Positions 36,481-44,815 of a stretch of DNA of 64,000 nt are shown here, piece by piece. The stretch's first letter is position 1, and each line of letters opens with the position of its first letter. Made by a program: the position numbers and the translations under genes. The notes below the pieces were generated by a model that made no database searches, was not told the DNA's origin, and worked only from the letters and a program-made list of their open reading frames with translations. Origin of the DNA: an uncultured bacterium (GTDB lineage Bacteria > Myxococcota_A > Polyangia > Polyangiales > Houyiibacteriaceae); the NCBI GenBank assembly GCA_938024995.1, contig CALJDU010000032.1, positions 1-64,000 of the forward strand, written 5' to 3'.

Positions 36481-38505
36481 CTACAGGCTGATCCAGGTCG
36501 GGTCGCGATCATCACTGGTCGGCGACGACCCGAGCTCCCCGGTCCGACCGCTGGTGACATCGCTCGCGGTCTGACCCATGCCCTCATCGAACTTCCAATT
36601 CGTGCGGAGCCCAGTCGTGTCCATCGGACCGCTTGGTTCGCTATCGTTGAGCAACTGGGTCGCGCTGCGCTCGATGCTCCACAGGCGCACGTTGTGGATG
36701 TCGCCACGGAAGCCGTAGACCGGGAAGAACGGCTCTTGCCCGATGTAAAGGTCACCGCCGTCGATGTCGCCGGTGGTCGCCCGCTCCAGCGAGACCTGAA
36801 CTCCGTCCACATAGAAGCGGTAGTTGCCCCCATTGCGAGTGACCGCGACGTGGTGCCAAGCGCCGTCTCGAAGGTCGTCCCCGTCGGTGTAATCGATCGA
36901 GTTGTTGATCAAGAGGAAGAGCGTGCCCGGCGACGTCGAGGTGCTCGTCGTGATGCCAAACATCAGCCCGCGTCGCTGCCCGCTCCCGATGTCGCGACGG
37001 TTGCCAAAGATGGCGGCGTTCCGTGGCTGGTCGGCGTCCGCGCGGATCCACGCTTCGATGGTGAAGGGTCCGGTGCTGAAGTCCATCGTCGCGGTGTCTT
37101 CGGGGATGGTGACCTGGTCGTTCCCGTCAAACGAGAGCGCGTGGGTCTGCTCGCTGCAGCCCGAGAACATACACGTCGCGCTGCACACCTCGACGCCGCC
37201 GATGCCGCACGCGCGCGTGCTCCCGGGCTCGCACCCGCTGCCCATGCAGTCGCCCCAGCGGCCTCCGCCATCACAGGTCTGCGTTCCGCAATTGCCACAC
37301 GCGCGCGTCTCGTCCGGCATGCACTCGCCGCCTTCTCCCTCGCAACCGCCCCACATGCACGCGGCGCTGCAGGTTCGCGTTCCGCCCAGTCCGCACGCCT
37401 CGGTCCCGTCCGCGAGACACTCACCTTCGCCAGCGCACGCGCTCCAGGTGTAGTCCGCGCGGCAGAAGCGCAGACCGCAGCGCCCGCAGGTCTCGTCGGT
37501 ACCGGGTACGCACTCTCCCTCGCCGCTGCACGGGGTCCAATCGCAATCCATCCCGCACGTCTGCATGCCCCCAAGACCACACGAAGTCGTCGACCCAGGC
37601 GCGCAGGGACCCGCGCCCTCACACTCGCCCCAGGCGTTGTCGACGCAGGTCTGTGTTCCACAGAAACCGCAAGGCAGCGTGTCTCCGTTCGCGCACGCGC
37701 CTTCGCCCATGCACGCGCCGAATCGGCACTCCGCGTCACAGCTGCGCGTTCCCCCGAGCCCGCACTCTCCAGTCGAGCCGGCTTCACACTCCCCCTCACC
37801 CGCGCACGCGACCCAGCGGTAGTCCTCCCCGCAGCTCTGCATGCCGCAGTTCCCGCAGCCGCGCTCTTCGCCCGGAGTGCACTCGCCCGCCCCTTCGCAG
37901 TCGCCCCATTGGCAGGTCGCCTGGCAGGTCTCGGTTCCGCCTAAGCCGCACCCGTCGGTTTCTCCCGGTACGCATGGGCCTTCGTCTGCGCAGCTGCCCC
38001 ACGTTCCCTCCTCGGAACAAGTGCGCGCGCCGCAGTTTCCGCACTCACGTCGCTCGCCTGGGAAGCAAGAGTCGTTGAGGCACTCGCCCCACTGACAGCT
38101 CGAGAGACACTGCTCGCTGCCTTCCGCGCACATCCGCAACGCGCCGGCCGCACAAACGCCTTCGCCTTCGCAACCGCCCCAACCGCCGTCGGGTCCGCAG
38201 GTTCGCGTCCCGCAGTTTCCGCACGGGACCTCCGCGCCGGGCGAGCAGGTCGTGTTGCACGCGCCCCATTCGCACGCCGGAGTACACGTCCGCGTCCCGG
38301 TTCCTTCGCACTCGCCGGTCGAACCCGCGGCGCAGTCGAAGCTCTCGTCGATCATGCCGTTGGCGTCGTCGTCCTCTCCGTTACACGGATCCGAAACGCG
38401 CGTGATCACCGTGGGCGGAGGGTCGTCTCCCGTCGCGCAGCCTCCGACAGCGAACACCGCGACCGAGAACAACAAGCCACGAGCAACAAGAGAAGAGAAG
38501 GTCAC
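36481..38505 (-). CDS. Cysteine-rich LamG-domain lipoprotein
   Basis: This 674-residue protein has a lipoprotein signal (VFAVGGC, about Cys23) and a MopE-like acidic motif CNGEDDDANGMIDESFDC (about 41-58). About nine or ten cysteine-rich modules of 40-50 residues follow (CGNCGTRTC / CGLGGTETC types, about 60-475). The C-terminal domain (about 480-640; ALSFDGNDQVTIPED, FTIEAWIRAD, WHHVAVTRNGGNYRFYVDG) is a clear LamG/concanavalin-like lectin fold. It is probably a surface-bound adhesin recognising glycans. Upstream of the stop, GCTGATCCAG is repeated twice near 36470-36495. Confidence 0.85.
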   Translation of the reverse strand: MTFSSLVARGLLFSVAVFAVGGCATGDDPPPTVITRVSDPCNGEDDDANGMIDESFDCAAGSTGECEGTGTRTCTPACEWGACNTTCSPGAEVPCGNCGTRTCGPDGGWGGCEGEGVCAAGALRMCAEGSEQCLSSCQWGECLNDSCFPGERRECGNCGARTCSEEGTWGSCADEGPCVPGETDGCGLGGTETCQATCQWGDCEGAGECTPGEERGCGNCGMQSCGEDYRWVACAGEGECEAGSTGECGLGGTRSCDAECRFGACMGEGACANGDTLPCGFCGTQTCVDNAWGECEGAGPCAPGSTTSCGLGGMQTCGMDCDWTPCSGEGECVPGTDETCGRCGLRFCRADYTWSACAGEGECLADGTEACGLGGTRTCSAACMWGGCEGEGGECMPDETRACGNCGTQTCDGGGRWGDCMGSGCEPGSTRACGIGGVEVCSATCMFSGCSEQTHALSFDGNDQVTIPEDTATMDFSTGPFTIEAWIRADADQPRNAAIFGNRRDIGSGQRRGLMFGITTSTSTSPGTLFLLINNSIDYTDGDDLRDGAWHHVAVTRNGGNYRFYVDGVQVSLERATTGDIDGGDLYIGQEPFFPVYGFRGDIHNVRLWSIERSATQLLNDSEPSGPMDTTGLRTNWKFDEGMGQTASDVTSGRTGELGSSPTSDDRDPTWISL

Positions 38506-38562
38506 CGAGATAGGATAGCGCGCGGAATGCCCCTGCTCTACCGAGGCTGCTCGTTTGCTGGG

Positions 38563-38949
38563 CTATCGCTTCTGGCTCGCCGCGAGCGCGGTCACCTTGT
38601 TGATGAGCTCGGTCGCATCAAACGGCTTCTCCACGCAGGGAACGCGACGAAGGAAGTCGTGGTCTTCACTTCGATGCACGCCACCGGTCATGAAGAGTAC
38701 ACGCTGAAAAAGTCCACCGTCGGCGGCGACGAGCTTCTCCAAAAGCGCATCGCCCGTGGCTCCGGGTAGACCGAAATCGCAGAGCACCGCGTCAAAAGAT
38801 TGTGACTCCGCTCTCGCGTTCTCGATCAGCATCACCGCCGACGCGCCGTCTCGCGCGGAGCTCACGACGAAGTCATCCGCGAGCAGCATCTCGAGCGTGG
38901 TCCGCATCATCGGCTCGTCATCGATCACCAAGACGCGCGGCTTACTCAC
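38563..38949 (-). CDS. Single-domain response regulator
   Basis: The GTG at 38949 gives a 128-residue protein that starts SKPRVLVIDDEPMMRTTLEMLL. It has the acidic pair DDE, the phospho-acceptor in FDAVLCDFGLP, FMTGG for the Thr position and CVEKPFDATEL for the conserved Lys, so it looks like an active CheY-type receiver without an output domain. The longer open frame to 39105 adds unconserved residues and runs into the divergent methyltransferase start. It diverges from the signalling operon at 39044. Confidence 0.85.
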   Translation of the reverse strand: MSKPRVLVIDDEPMMRTTLEMLLADDFVVSSARDGASAVMLIENARAESQSFDAVLCDFGLPGATGDALLEKLVAADGGLFQRVLFMTGGVHRSEDHDFLRRVPCVEKPFDATELINKVTALAASQKR

Positions 38950-39043
38950 GCTCGCAGTATGCCCCGACGTACGAGATCGTCCACCGCAAACCACCTGGGT
39001 CAGCCGAGCGCGCGTCGACGCCGTTTCATGGTCTACTCCAGCG

Positions 39044-39937
39044 ATGACCTTTCCTCTTGGACTGCTCGGGGTGGACATCGAGCTCCGATCGGGCGATGCG
39101 CGCAACGGGATCTACTTGGTCGATCACGCTCCCGTCGTTGTCCTCGACGGCGTCCCGTTCCGCCTTAGCGATCCGACCGCGTACATCGGGGCGTGCTTCG
39201 ACGAGATCGTCGCGAGCTTCGCGGAACACGGCCGGTTGGACGACGCGCTCTTAACCCTCGCGCGAGAGGAACGAGATCGCGCCGTTCATGACCCCTTTAT
39301 CGACGCGAGCGCGATCGCGCCGACCGCGCTCGACTTTACGGACGGCGAAACACAGGGCTCGCCGGCGCGCTTTGACCCCGACGCCAGCAGTCCCCTCGCG
39401 CCGCTCCTGGAAGCGATCCGGGCCGAGCCGCTTGAGGCCGTCCTCGCCAAATGGGTGGGTGACCTGCCGCGCGGTGACGAGCGCACCATCGCGGAGCTGG
39501 GGCCCGGAGCCGGCCTGTTGGCGCGGCGACTCGCGACCCACGCCGACACCTTGGTGCTCGCGGACCGAAGCCTGCGCGCGCTCCTGACCGCGGGCGATGA
39601 TCTCGCGGCAGAGCTCTGCATCATGGACGCGGATTGGTTCGGGTTTCGCGATGCCTCCCTTGACGTGATCATCGCGCAGAACGTGATCGATCTCCTGCGC
39701 GCGCCTTTCGCTTTTCTCGAGGACGTTTCGCGCGCGCTTCGTCCAGGCGGCCACTTGATCTTGTCGACGCCCGATCCGTGGGCCTGGCGCGGAGAACGCG
39801 AGGTGCTCGAGCAGCTCCTCAGCGAATGCGGTCTCACGCTGCGGCGCTTTGAAGACGACCGGCTCTGGCTCCGCGAACACTCGCCTCGGGAGCTCCAGGT
39901 GTTTCGCGTTCAGCTCGTCTGCGCCGAGAGGACGTGA
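39044..39937 (+). CDS. SAM-dependent methyltransferase-like protein
   Basis: This 297-residue protein starts at MTFPLGLLGVDIELRSG. An N-terminal segment (about 1-110) is unassigned; residues about 140-260 hold a class I methyltransferase fold: IAELGPGAGLLARRLA (motif I), VLADRS (end of strand 2), DVIIAQNVIDLL (motif IV region) and ALRPGGHLILSTPD (post-motif). The gene is nine bases upstream of the kinase gene and is probably first in the signalling operon. The methyl acceptor is unknown. Confidence 0.82.
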   Translation: MTFPLGLLGVDIELRSGDARNGIYLVDHAPVVVLDGVPFRLSDPTAYIGACFDEIVASFAEHGRLDDALLTLAREERDRAVHDPFIDASAIAPTALDFTDGETQGSPARFDPDASSPLAPLLEAIRAEPLEAVLAKWVGDLPRGDERTIAELGPGAGLLARRLATHADTLVLADRSLRALLTAGDDLAAELCIMDADWFGFRDASLDVIIAQNVIDLLRAPFAFLEDVSRALRPGGHLILSTPDPWAWRGEREVLEQLLSECGLTLRRFEDDRLWLREHSPRELQVFRVQLVCAERT

Positions 39938-39946
39938 CGCGCGACC

Positions 39947-41443
39947 GTGCCTCGGTTTCTGCACATCGCCCTCTTCGCGATCGCGACCACGCTCCTGGCG
40001 TGCCAGCCGGCCCCGGACGCCGCACCGGAATACGAAACGTGGGCCAACGCTTCGCGCTCCTTCACGAGCGGTGAGGTCGACGCCTATCGCAAGTGGCGGG
40101 CGCTCGATCCCGAGAGCGAAGACGGCCGCCGCGCTTCCCAAAAACTGAGCGAAGCGGACGCGCGATACCGCCGCGGCATTGAGCTGCTCGAGCGAGGGGA
40201 AGACGGCGCGCGCGCAGAGCTCCTCGCGGGTGTCGCGATCGCGCCGATGAACCCCGCGCTCTATTTGCGACTCGCGCGAATCTCCGCGGAGCGTGGCCAG
40301 GAGCTCCGCGCGGCCGAGTACTACACGAAGTGGCTGACCGCGTTCCCCGCGCACGAAGACGCCGCGACCGTTCGCGGCGAGCTCCAGGCGCTCGACCCAG
40401 AGCTCGCGGGGATCTTCACGTCGCCGCCGGAACCCGTGACGCCGACCCTCACCGAGTCTCCCGCCATGCCCAGCTGGGCGGTCGCCACGTTCGGCGTCTT
40501 CGTAGGTCTCGCGCTCGCCGCCGCGCTCGCTGGTTTGTCGAACTGGTGGCGTCGGCGCGGCGTTTCGCTGGGCGAGCTCGCAAAGAAAAACCCAGAGCTT
40601 CACCCGGCCATCGCGTACCTGGTCGGTTCTCTTCGGCACGAGCTCCTCAAGCACCGCATCGGGGCCGCGGGGGACGCGATCGCGGCGCTCACGGAGGGTC
40701 ACTCCTCTCGCGAGCAGCTCGACTTCTTGCGCTCGCGTCTCTTCTCCGGCGAGCCCCTCGCGGACGCCTGGGCGAGCCATCTCCGCGCGTTCGAGCGAGG
40801 CCTCAGTCACCGCGTCGACCTCACGCGCGATCGCGGTTTCCGGCGAGCGGGGCGCGCGATCAAGCGCATCGCGACCCTGCAGGAAGCCTCCATCGAAAAG
40901 AGTCGATCGGTCGCGCGCTTGAGCGAGGCGCATCACGAGCTGGTGCGCTTCGACGCCGAGCTGCGCGACCTGACCGCGGGCCTCGTCCGAACCGAGGTCG
41001 ACCGCGCGTTGCTCGCCGAAGTAAAAACAGAAGTGCTCGGCGAGTATCACGCGGGTCAGGTCGAGCTGACCGACTTCGTGCTCGACGTGGAAGAAGAGAC
41101 CGAGCTTGAGGTCTTCCGGATCGATCTCATCCTCATCCTCAAGAACATCGTTCGGAACGCGATCTTGGCGGTGGGGCGCGGAGACGAGCCGCGACGCGTG
41201 AAGCTCGACGTCGCGATCGCGCTAGAGCCCACCGGAGAGGAGCGCGTCCTGCTGCGAGTGCACGACACCAGCGCGGAGACCCTGCGCGCAGACACCTTGC
41301 TCGACCGACGGGTCGACCGCGGCCTGGGCTTGGTCGCCGCCGCGGTCAGTCGGTACGGCGGGTCGATCACCGTCGAGGACGGAGACGACGGGTTTGAGAA
41401 AGCGGTCTGCGTCAGCTTCTTTCGCGCGTTCGACGGAGCCTGA
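39947..41443 (+). CDS. Lipoprotein-type sensor histidine kinase with a TPR-like periplasmic region
   Basis: This 498-residue protein has a lipoprotein-like signal (MPRFLHIALFAIATTLLAC, Cys19), a helical TPR-like region (about 30-150; ALYLRLARISAERGQELRAAEYYTKWL), a TM helix (about 170-188), then a cytosolic half. SLRHELLKHRI (about 223-233) looks like the H-box, and ILKNIVRNAILAV is a good N-box. The G1 box is degenerate: HDTSAETL stands where DxGxG is expected. RGLGLVAAAVSRYGGSITVED is a good G2 region. I infer sensing on the outside and phosphotransfer or phosphatase activity inside. The GTG at 39947 is the start. Confidence 0.8.
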   Translation: MPRFLHIALFAIATTLLACQPAPDAAPEYETWANASRSFTSGEVDAYRKWRALDPESEDGRRASQKLSEADARYRRGIELLERGEDGARAELLAGVAIAPMNPALYLRLARISAERGQELRAAEYYTKWLTAFPAHEDAATVRGELQALDPELAGIFTSPPEPVTPTLTESPAMPSWAVATFGVFVGLALAAALAGLSNWWRRRGVSLGELAKKNPELHPAIAYLVGSLRHELLKHRIGAAGDAIAALTEGHSSREQLDFLRSRLFSGEPLADAWASHLRAFERGLSHRVDLTRDRGFRRAGRAIKRIATLQEASIEKSRSVARLSEAHHELVRFDAELRDLTAGLVRTEVDRALLAEVKTEVLGEYHAGQVELTDFVLDVEEETELEVFRIDLILILKNIVRNAILAVGRGDEPRRVKLDVAIALEPTGEERVLLRVHDTSAETLRADTLLDRRVDRGLGLVAAAVSRYGGSITVEDGDDGFEKAVCVSFFRAFDGA

Positions 41444-41469
41444 TCCGCGCGCGTGGTAAAGAAGGAGCG

Positions 41470-41904
41470 ATGCCGCGACAGCTCTTGGTCATCGAGGACG
41501 GTCACGAGTACGAAGAGTTTGCTCGCCTCTTCCTCTCGCAAACGTACGCGATCCGCGCGGCCCACTCCGCGGACGAAGCGCTCGCGTGCCTTGAATCGCA
41601 GGTCGCCGACGCGCTCTTGGTCGACCTTCGGTTTGAGCGGGCGCCCGTCGACCGCTTGCGCGGTGATCTCGCGGCGATGACGAAGCGCTTTCACGGAGAC
41701 CGCGCGCGCGCGGTCCAATATCTCAAAGACCAACAGGGCACCTTGGTGCTCGCGGCGCTCCGCGAGGCCGGTCATGACTGTGTCGCGGTCTTCGTGCATG
41801 ACTTCCCGCCGCGCCGGCTCACGAACCTGAGGAAGCTCTACGGTCAGGTGGAAGCGGTCCCCTCGTTTGACGCGCGGCTGATCGCGGAGGCGCTCGCCCG
41901 ATGA
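41470..41904 (+). CDS. Small receiver-like protein
   Basis: This 144-residue protein begins MPRQLLVIEDGHEYEEF and has DALLVDLRFE where the phospho-Asp strand should be. A 30-residue insertion after it (RGDLAAMTKRFHGDRARAVQYLKDQQG) is unusual for receivers, and the standard Lys motif is not clear. It starts 26 bases after the kinase stop and overlaps the next gene by four bases (ATGA). It is likely a variant receiver or adaptor between the kinase and the sigma-54 activator. Confidence 0.7.
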   Translation: MPRQLLVIEDGHEYEEFARLFLSQTYAIRAAHSADEALACLESQVADALLVDLRFERAPVDRLRGDLAAMTKRFHGDRARAVQYLKDQQGTLVLAALREAGHDCVAVFVHDFPPRRLTNLRKLYGQVEAVPSFDARLIAEALAR

Positions 41905-42251
41905 CGCCGACCCTCGCGAAGACACTGCTCCACGACATCGGCAAGTACGGCGCGCGAGCCGCGCGAAACTTCCGCGACGATCCACCTACGGCGTTGGTCC
42001 AGATGCTCGTTCGGGATCTCTACGGACGTGAGGGCGAGCCGACCCTGAGCGAACGCTTCGCGATCCTCGACCCGGGCGACGAAGCGCTGAGCGAAACACG
42101 GACCCATCTCCGCGCGATCGACGCGCTTCGCGCGGAGGTCACGAGCGGGGACGCGGACGCCGCGATTCGCGCCGCGAGGCACGCCCGCGCGATCGAAGAG
42201 GCTTTGAGGGCGCTCGCTGCTGCGCTGCCGGAAAGCGAGCCTCGCTCATGA
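41901..42251 (+). CDS. Small helical protein in the kinase operon
   Basis: This 116-residue, mostly helical protein starts MTPTLAKTLLHDIGKYGARAARNF. The LLHDIGKYGARAARN segment resembles a DHp/phosphotransfer helix with a central His, so a histidine phosphotransfer role is possible, but this is inference from context. It overlaps genes on both sides by four bases (ATGA), which indicates tight translational coupling between the receiver-like protein and the sigma-54 activator. Confidence 0.6.
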   Translation: MTPTLAKTLLHDIGKYGARAARNFRDDPPTALVQMLVRDLYGREGEPTLSERFAILDPGDEALSETRTHLRAIDALRAEVTSGDADAAIRAARHARAIEEALRALAAALPESEPRS

Positions 42252-43897
42252 CGAAGCCGAAGCTCCTCGTCGTCGATGATGGGGATCGCTACATCGAGCT
42301 CGCGCACGCGTTGCTCCAAGACTACGACTACGCGACCCGCTGTGAGCTCGACGGGCCGTGCTGGGAGTGCCCGCATCAGCCCGGCTGCACGCTGACGCAC
42401 GCGCACGACTGGGGCGAGACCCGAGACGCGCTTGCGAAGAGCAAGGACGTCGACGTGGTCTTGCTAGACGTCGTCTTTGACGTTCCGGAGGAGCGCCTCC
42501 TGGCCGGGAGCGGGACGGTTGAGGAGCGACGACGAAGACAAGGTCTCGCGATCTTGGCGCAGCTGCGTCGCGATCACCACGACGTCCCCGTGGTGTTGAT
42601 GACGTCGCGCGACGAGCTGTCTTTGGACGCGAACGACGAGTCGCTCCTCGCGGACGAGTACGTCACGTTGGCTGGCGCGGACGCCTTCGATGCGCGCGCT
42701 CTTTCGCTCTTGATCGAACGGGTCCTCGCGCGCTCGCGATCCGACGCCTCTTCGGGCTACGTCTTTGGCACCGACAAGACGATGCGCGCACTGGAACGGC
42801 GCGCCCGTACCCTCGCCGTCACGAGCCTCCCGATCTTGCTCCTCGGTGAACCCGGAACCGGCAAGAGCGCGATGGCCGAACGCGTCATTCACGAAGCGAG
42901 CGAACGCAGCGGACCGTTCGTCGCGGTCGACCTCTCCGCGATCCCCAAGGAGCTGGTCGCCTCCGAGCTCTTCGGTTCTACCCGAGGCGCGTTCAGCGGC
43001 GCGGTCGATCGCGCGGGCCGGTTTGAACGCGCGAATGGGGGCACGCTCTTCCTCGACGAGATCGGCAACTTGAGCCAGGAAGCGCAGCGCATGTTGCTGC
43101 TCACCATCCAAGACCGCCGGATTACGCGGCTTGGCGAGAGCACGTCCCGACCGATCGACGTGAAGCTCGTGGCGGCGACCAACGCGGACCTCCCTCGTGA
43201 AGTGCGCGCCGGTCGCTTTCGCCCCGACCTTTACGCGCGCCTCAACCCGGCTGCGCGCCTCACGCTCCCTCCGCTCAGGAAACGAATGCGTGACCTCCCG
43301 GAGCTCGCGGAGACGCTGACCACCAAGATCTTCGCGGGGGTCGCGGATCGAGAGCTGCTCGCGCGCTACCAAGAACGCGTGGGCCTGCGCGGTCCGGTCC
43401 GCGCGTCCCTTTCGCTCGGCAAGCGCTCGCCGAAAGACGCGACTCAAGAAGGTGTCACGTTCGTCTTCTCGTCCGCGAGCGCGAAGGTCATCCGCGCGCA
43501 CTCCTTTCCCGGAAACGTCCGCGAGCTTGAGCTCATGCTCGCGAACGCGTTGCTCTTCGCGCTCTCTGACGCCCTCTCCCTCGCGGAGTCAGGCCGCGCC
43601 GGGGGCGACGTCGCGCTCATCCCGGTGCCGAACAAGCTCGTCCGTGAGCTGATCGAAGCTTCCTGGATCCCGAGCGCGAAACCGTCCGCGCCCTCCGCGG
43701 TCGAGCCACGCGAGCACCTCCGAGACGTGTCCCGCGGGCTCGAACGAGACCTCTTTGTGAAGCTCTTTTTTGAGTGCGATGGAGACTTCGAGCGGATGGC
43801 AAAGAGACTTCTCCTGGGTGACGACGCCGCGAACGCCAAGCGGGTGCGCCTACGGTTCAATCAGCTCGGTCTCAGCGCGCGCGACCTCAAGAAGTAG
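42248..43897 (+). CDS. Sigma-54-dependent response regulator with a Cys4 insertion in the receiver
   Basis: This 549-residue protein carries a receiver (LLVVDDGDRY, phospho-Asp candidate D74, VVLMTS), an AAA+ sigma-54 interaction domain with GEPGTGKS (200-207) and the GAFTGA-type loop GAFSGA (247-252), GTLFLDEIGNLS (Walker B), and a C-terminal Fis-like segment (FFECDGDFERMAKRLLLGDD...RLRFNQLGL). The receiver is odd: between strand 1 and the phospho-Asp, C32, C38, C41 and C47 with nearby His residues form a compact putative metal-binding insertion. The family Lys motif is missing (YVTLAGAD). It overlaps the upstream gene by ATGA. Its likely target promoter lies just downstream at 44011. Confidence 0.88.
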   Translation: MTKPKLLVVDDGDRYIELAHALLQDYDYATRCELDGPCWECPHQPGCTLTHAHDWGETRDALAKSKDVDVVLLDVVFDVPEERLLAGSGTVEERRRRQGLAILAQLRRDHHDVPVVLMTSRDELSLDANDESLLADEYVTLAGADAFDARALSLLIERVLARSRSDASSGYVFGTDKTMRALERRARTLAVTSLPILLLGEPGTGKSAMAERVIHEASERSGPFVAVDLSAIPKELVASELFGSTRGAFSGAVDRAGRFERANGGTLFLDEIGNLSQEAQRMLLLTIQDRRITRLGESTSRPIDVKLVAATNADLPREVRAGRFRPDLYARLNPAARLTLPPLRKRMRDLPELAETLTTKIFAGVADRELLARYQERVGLRGPVRASLSLGKRSPKDATQEGVTFVFSSASAKVIRAHSFPGNVRELELMLANALLFALSDALSLAESGRAGGDVALIPVPNKLVRELIEASWIPSAKPSAPSAVEPREHLRDVSRGLERDLFVKLFFECDGDFERMAKRLLLGDDAANAKRVRLRFNQLGLSARDLKK

Positions 43898-44010
43898 AAA
43901 AGCTATCCTGAGCATCACTTTGCTACGAGGAGCCTTATCTAGCGAGGACAACAGCGAAAACAAACAAGGAAACGTTATGTTTTTAGGCGTATACGCTGTT
44001 CGCACGCAGG

Positions 44011-44026
44011 TGGCACATCTGGTGCA
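44011..44026 (+). promoter_or_regulatory. Sigma-54 (-24/-12) promoter candidate
   Basis: TGGCAC (44011-44016), five bases, then GTGCA (44022-44026) matches TGGCACNNNNNTTGCA except at one base. GG (44012-44013) and GC (44024-44025) are separated by exactly 10 bases. It lies 113 bases after the stop of the sigma-54 activator gene. The predicted transcript start (about 44037) puts TAGGAG (44041-44046) and the ATG at 44052 immediately downstream, which also decides that start. Confidence 0.7.
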
Positions 44027-44051
44027 AACACTATCTTTCGTAGGAGACGCC

Positions 44052-44774
44052 ATGACCCGACGAGAGAACAGCGTACTGACAGCCCTTTCCGAGCTTCAGA
44101 AGATGGAGGACGCGCGGATCGCGAACGAGACCGCCGTGCGAGCAGAACGTGCCGCGATGAAGCGCGCGCGAGAAGAAGCGTCGAAACGCGCGGCAGCGGA
44201 CGCGCAAGCGCACGCCGAGCGGGTCGCCCACGCAGAAGCAGAGGCGCGTGTACGCGTGGAGCTGGACGTCGATCGTCAGCTGGGTGAACAAGCGGCCGCG
44301 GCGGACGCGCGCCTGGTCGCGCTGCGTGCTGAGCTTGAGCGTGTTCGCGCGGAACGGCTCGCGATTCATGAGCGCGCGGTCGCCGGCGCGATGGAGATCC
44401 CTGAGCCGACGCGTTCACACGCGAGCACCTTCATCGCGATGGGCGCATCGGCGATCGCCGTTGGCTTCGCGGTCCTCTTCTTCGCGCGACCGCCCGCCGT
44501 CGAGATCCGCGAGCGCGTGGTCGAGGTCCCGGTGCTCCAAACCGCTGCGCGAGCCCCTGCGCCCGTCCACGCTCCACCCGCGGAGGTTGAAGAGCCCGCG
44601 GCCGTCGAAGAGATCGCGACCGCCACGGCACAACCGGCGCGTCCTGTGCGCGCGAACCGCTCTCGCGCGCGGCAGCGTCGCGCGAAGCAGCGCAACAACA
44701 TGCGAGACCGTCACGATCAGGTTCTTGGTAACCTGGATCGCTGTGGCGACGACCCGCTCTGCACTGGCGAGTGA
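44052..44774 (+). CDS. Coiled-coil single-TM protein, likely sigma-54 target
   Basis: This 240-residue protein starts at 44052, with GGAG five bases upstream. Residues about 10-115 form a long Ala/Arg/Glu coiled coil (ERAAMKRAREEASKRAAADAQ..., LRAELERVRAERLAIHERAV). A TM helix (about 128-146, FIAMGASAIAVGFAVLFFA) separates it from an Ala/Pro/Glu-rich region and a basic C-terminus ending with two cysteines (RCGDDPLCTGE). An upstream ATG at 43978 would place its start before the sigma-54 promoter and is less likely. The function is unknown; perhaps envelope organisation. Confidence 0.75.
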   Translation: MTRRENSVLTALSELQKMEDARIANETAVRAERAAMKRAREEASKRAAADAQAHAERVAHAEAEARVRVELDVDRQLGEQAAAADARLVALRAELERVRAERLAIHERAVAGAMEIPEPTRSHASTFIAMGASAIAVGFAVLFFARPPAVEIRERVVEVPVLQTAARAPAPVHAPPAEVEEPAAVEEIATATAQPARPVRANRSRARQRRAKQRNNMRDRHDQVLGNLDRCGDDPLCTGE

Positions 44775-44815
44775 GCTTCAGCCTGCGGCACGCGCCTTGC
44801 TCAACTCTTTGGTTC

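Noticed and set aside
43978..44051. Upstream ATG for the coiled-coil protein with AAGGA in front
   Set aside because: It would start upstream of the sigma-54 promoter; the GGAG-ATG pair at 44043-44052 fits the predicted transcript better.
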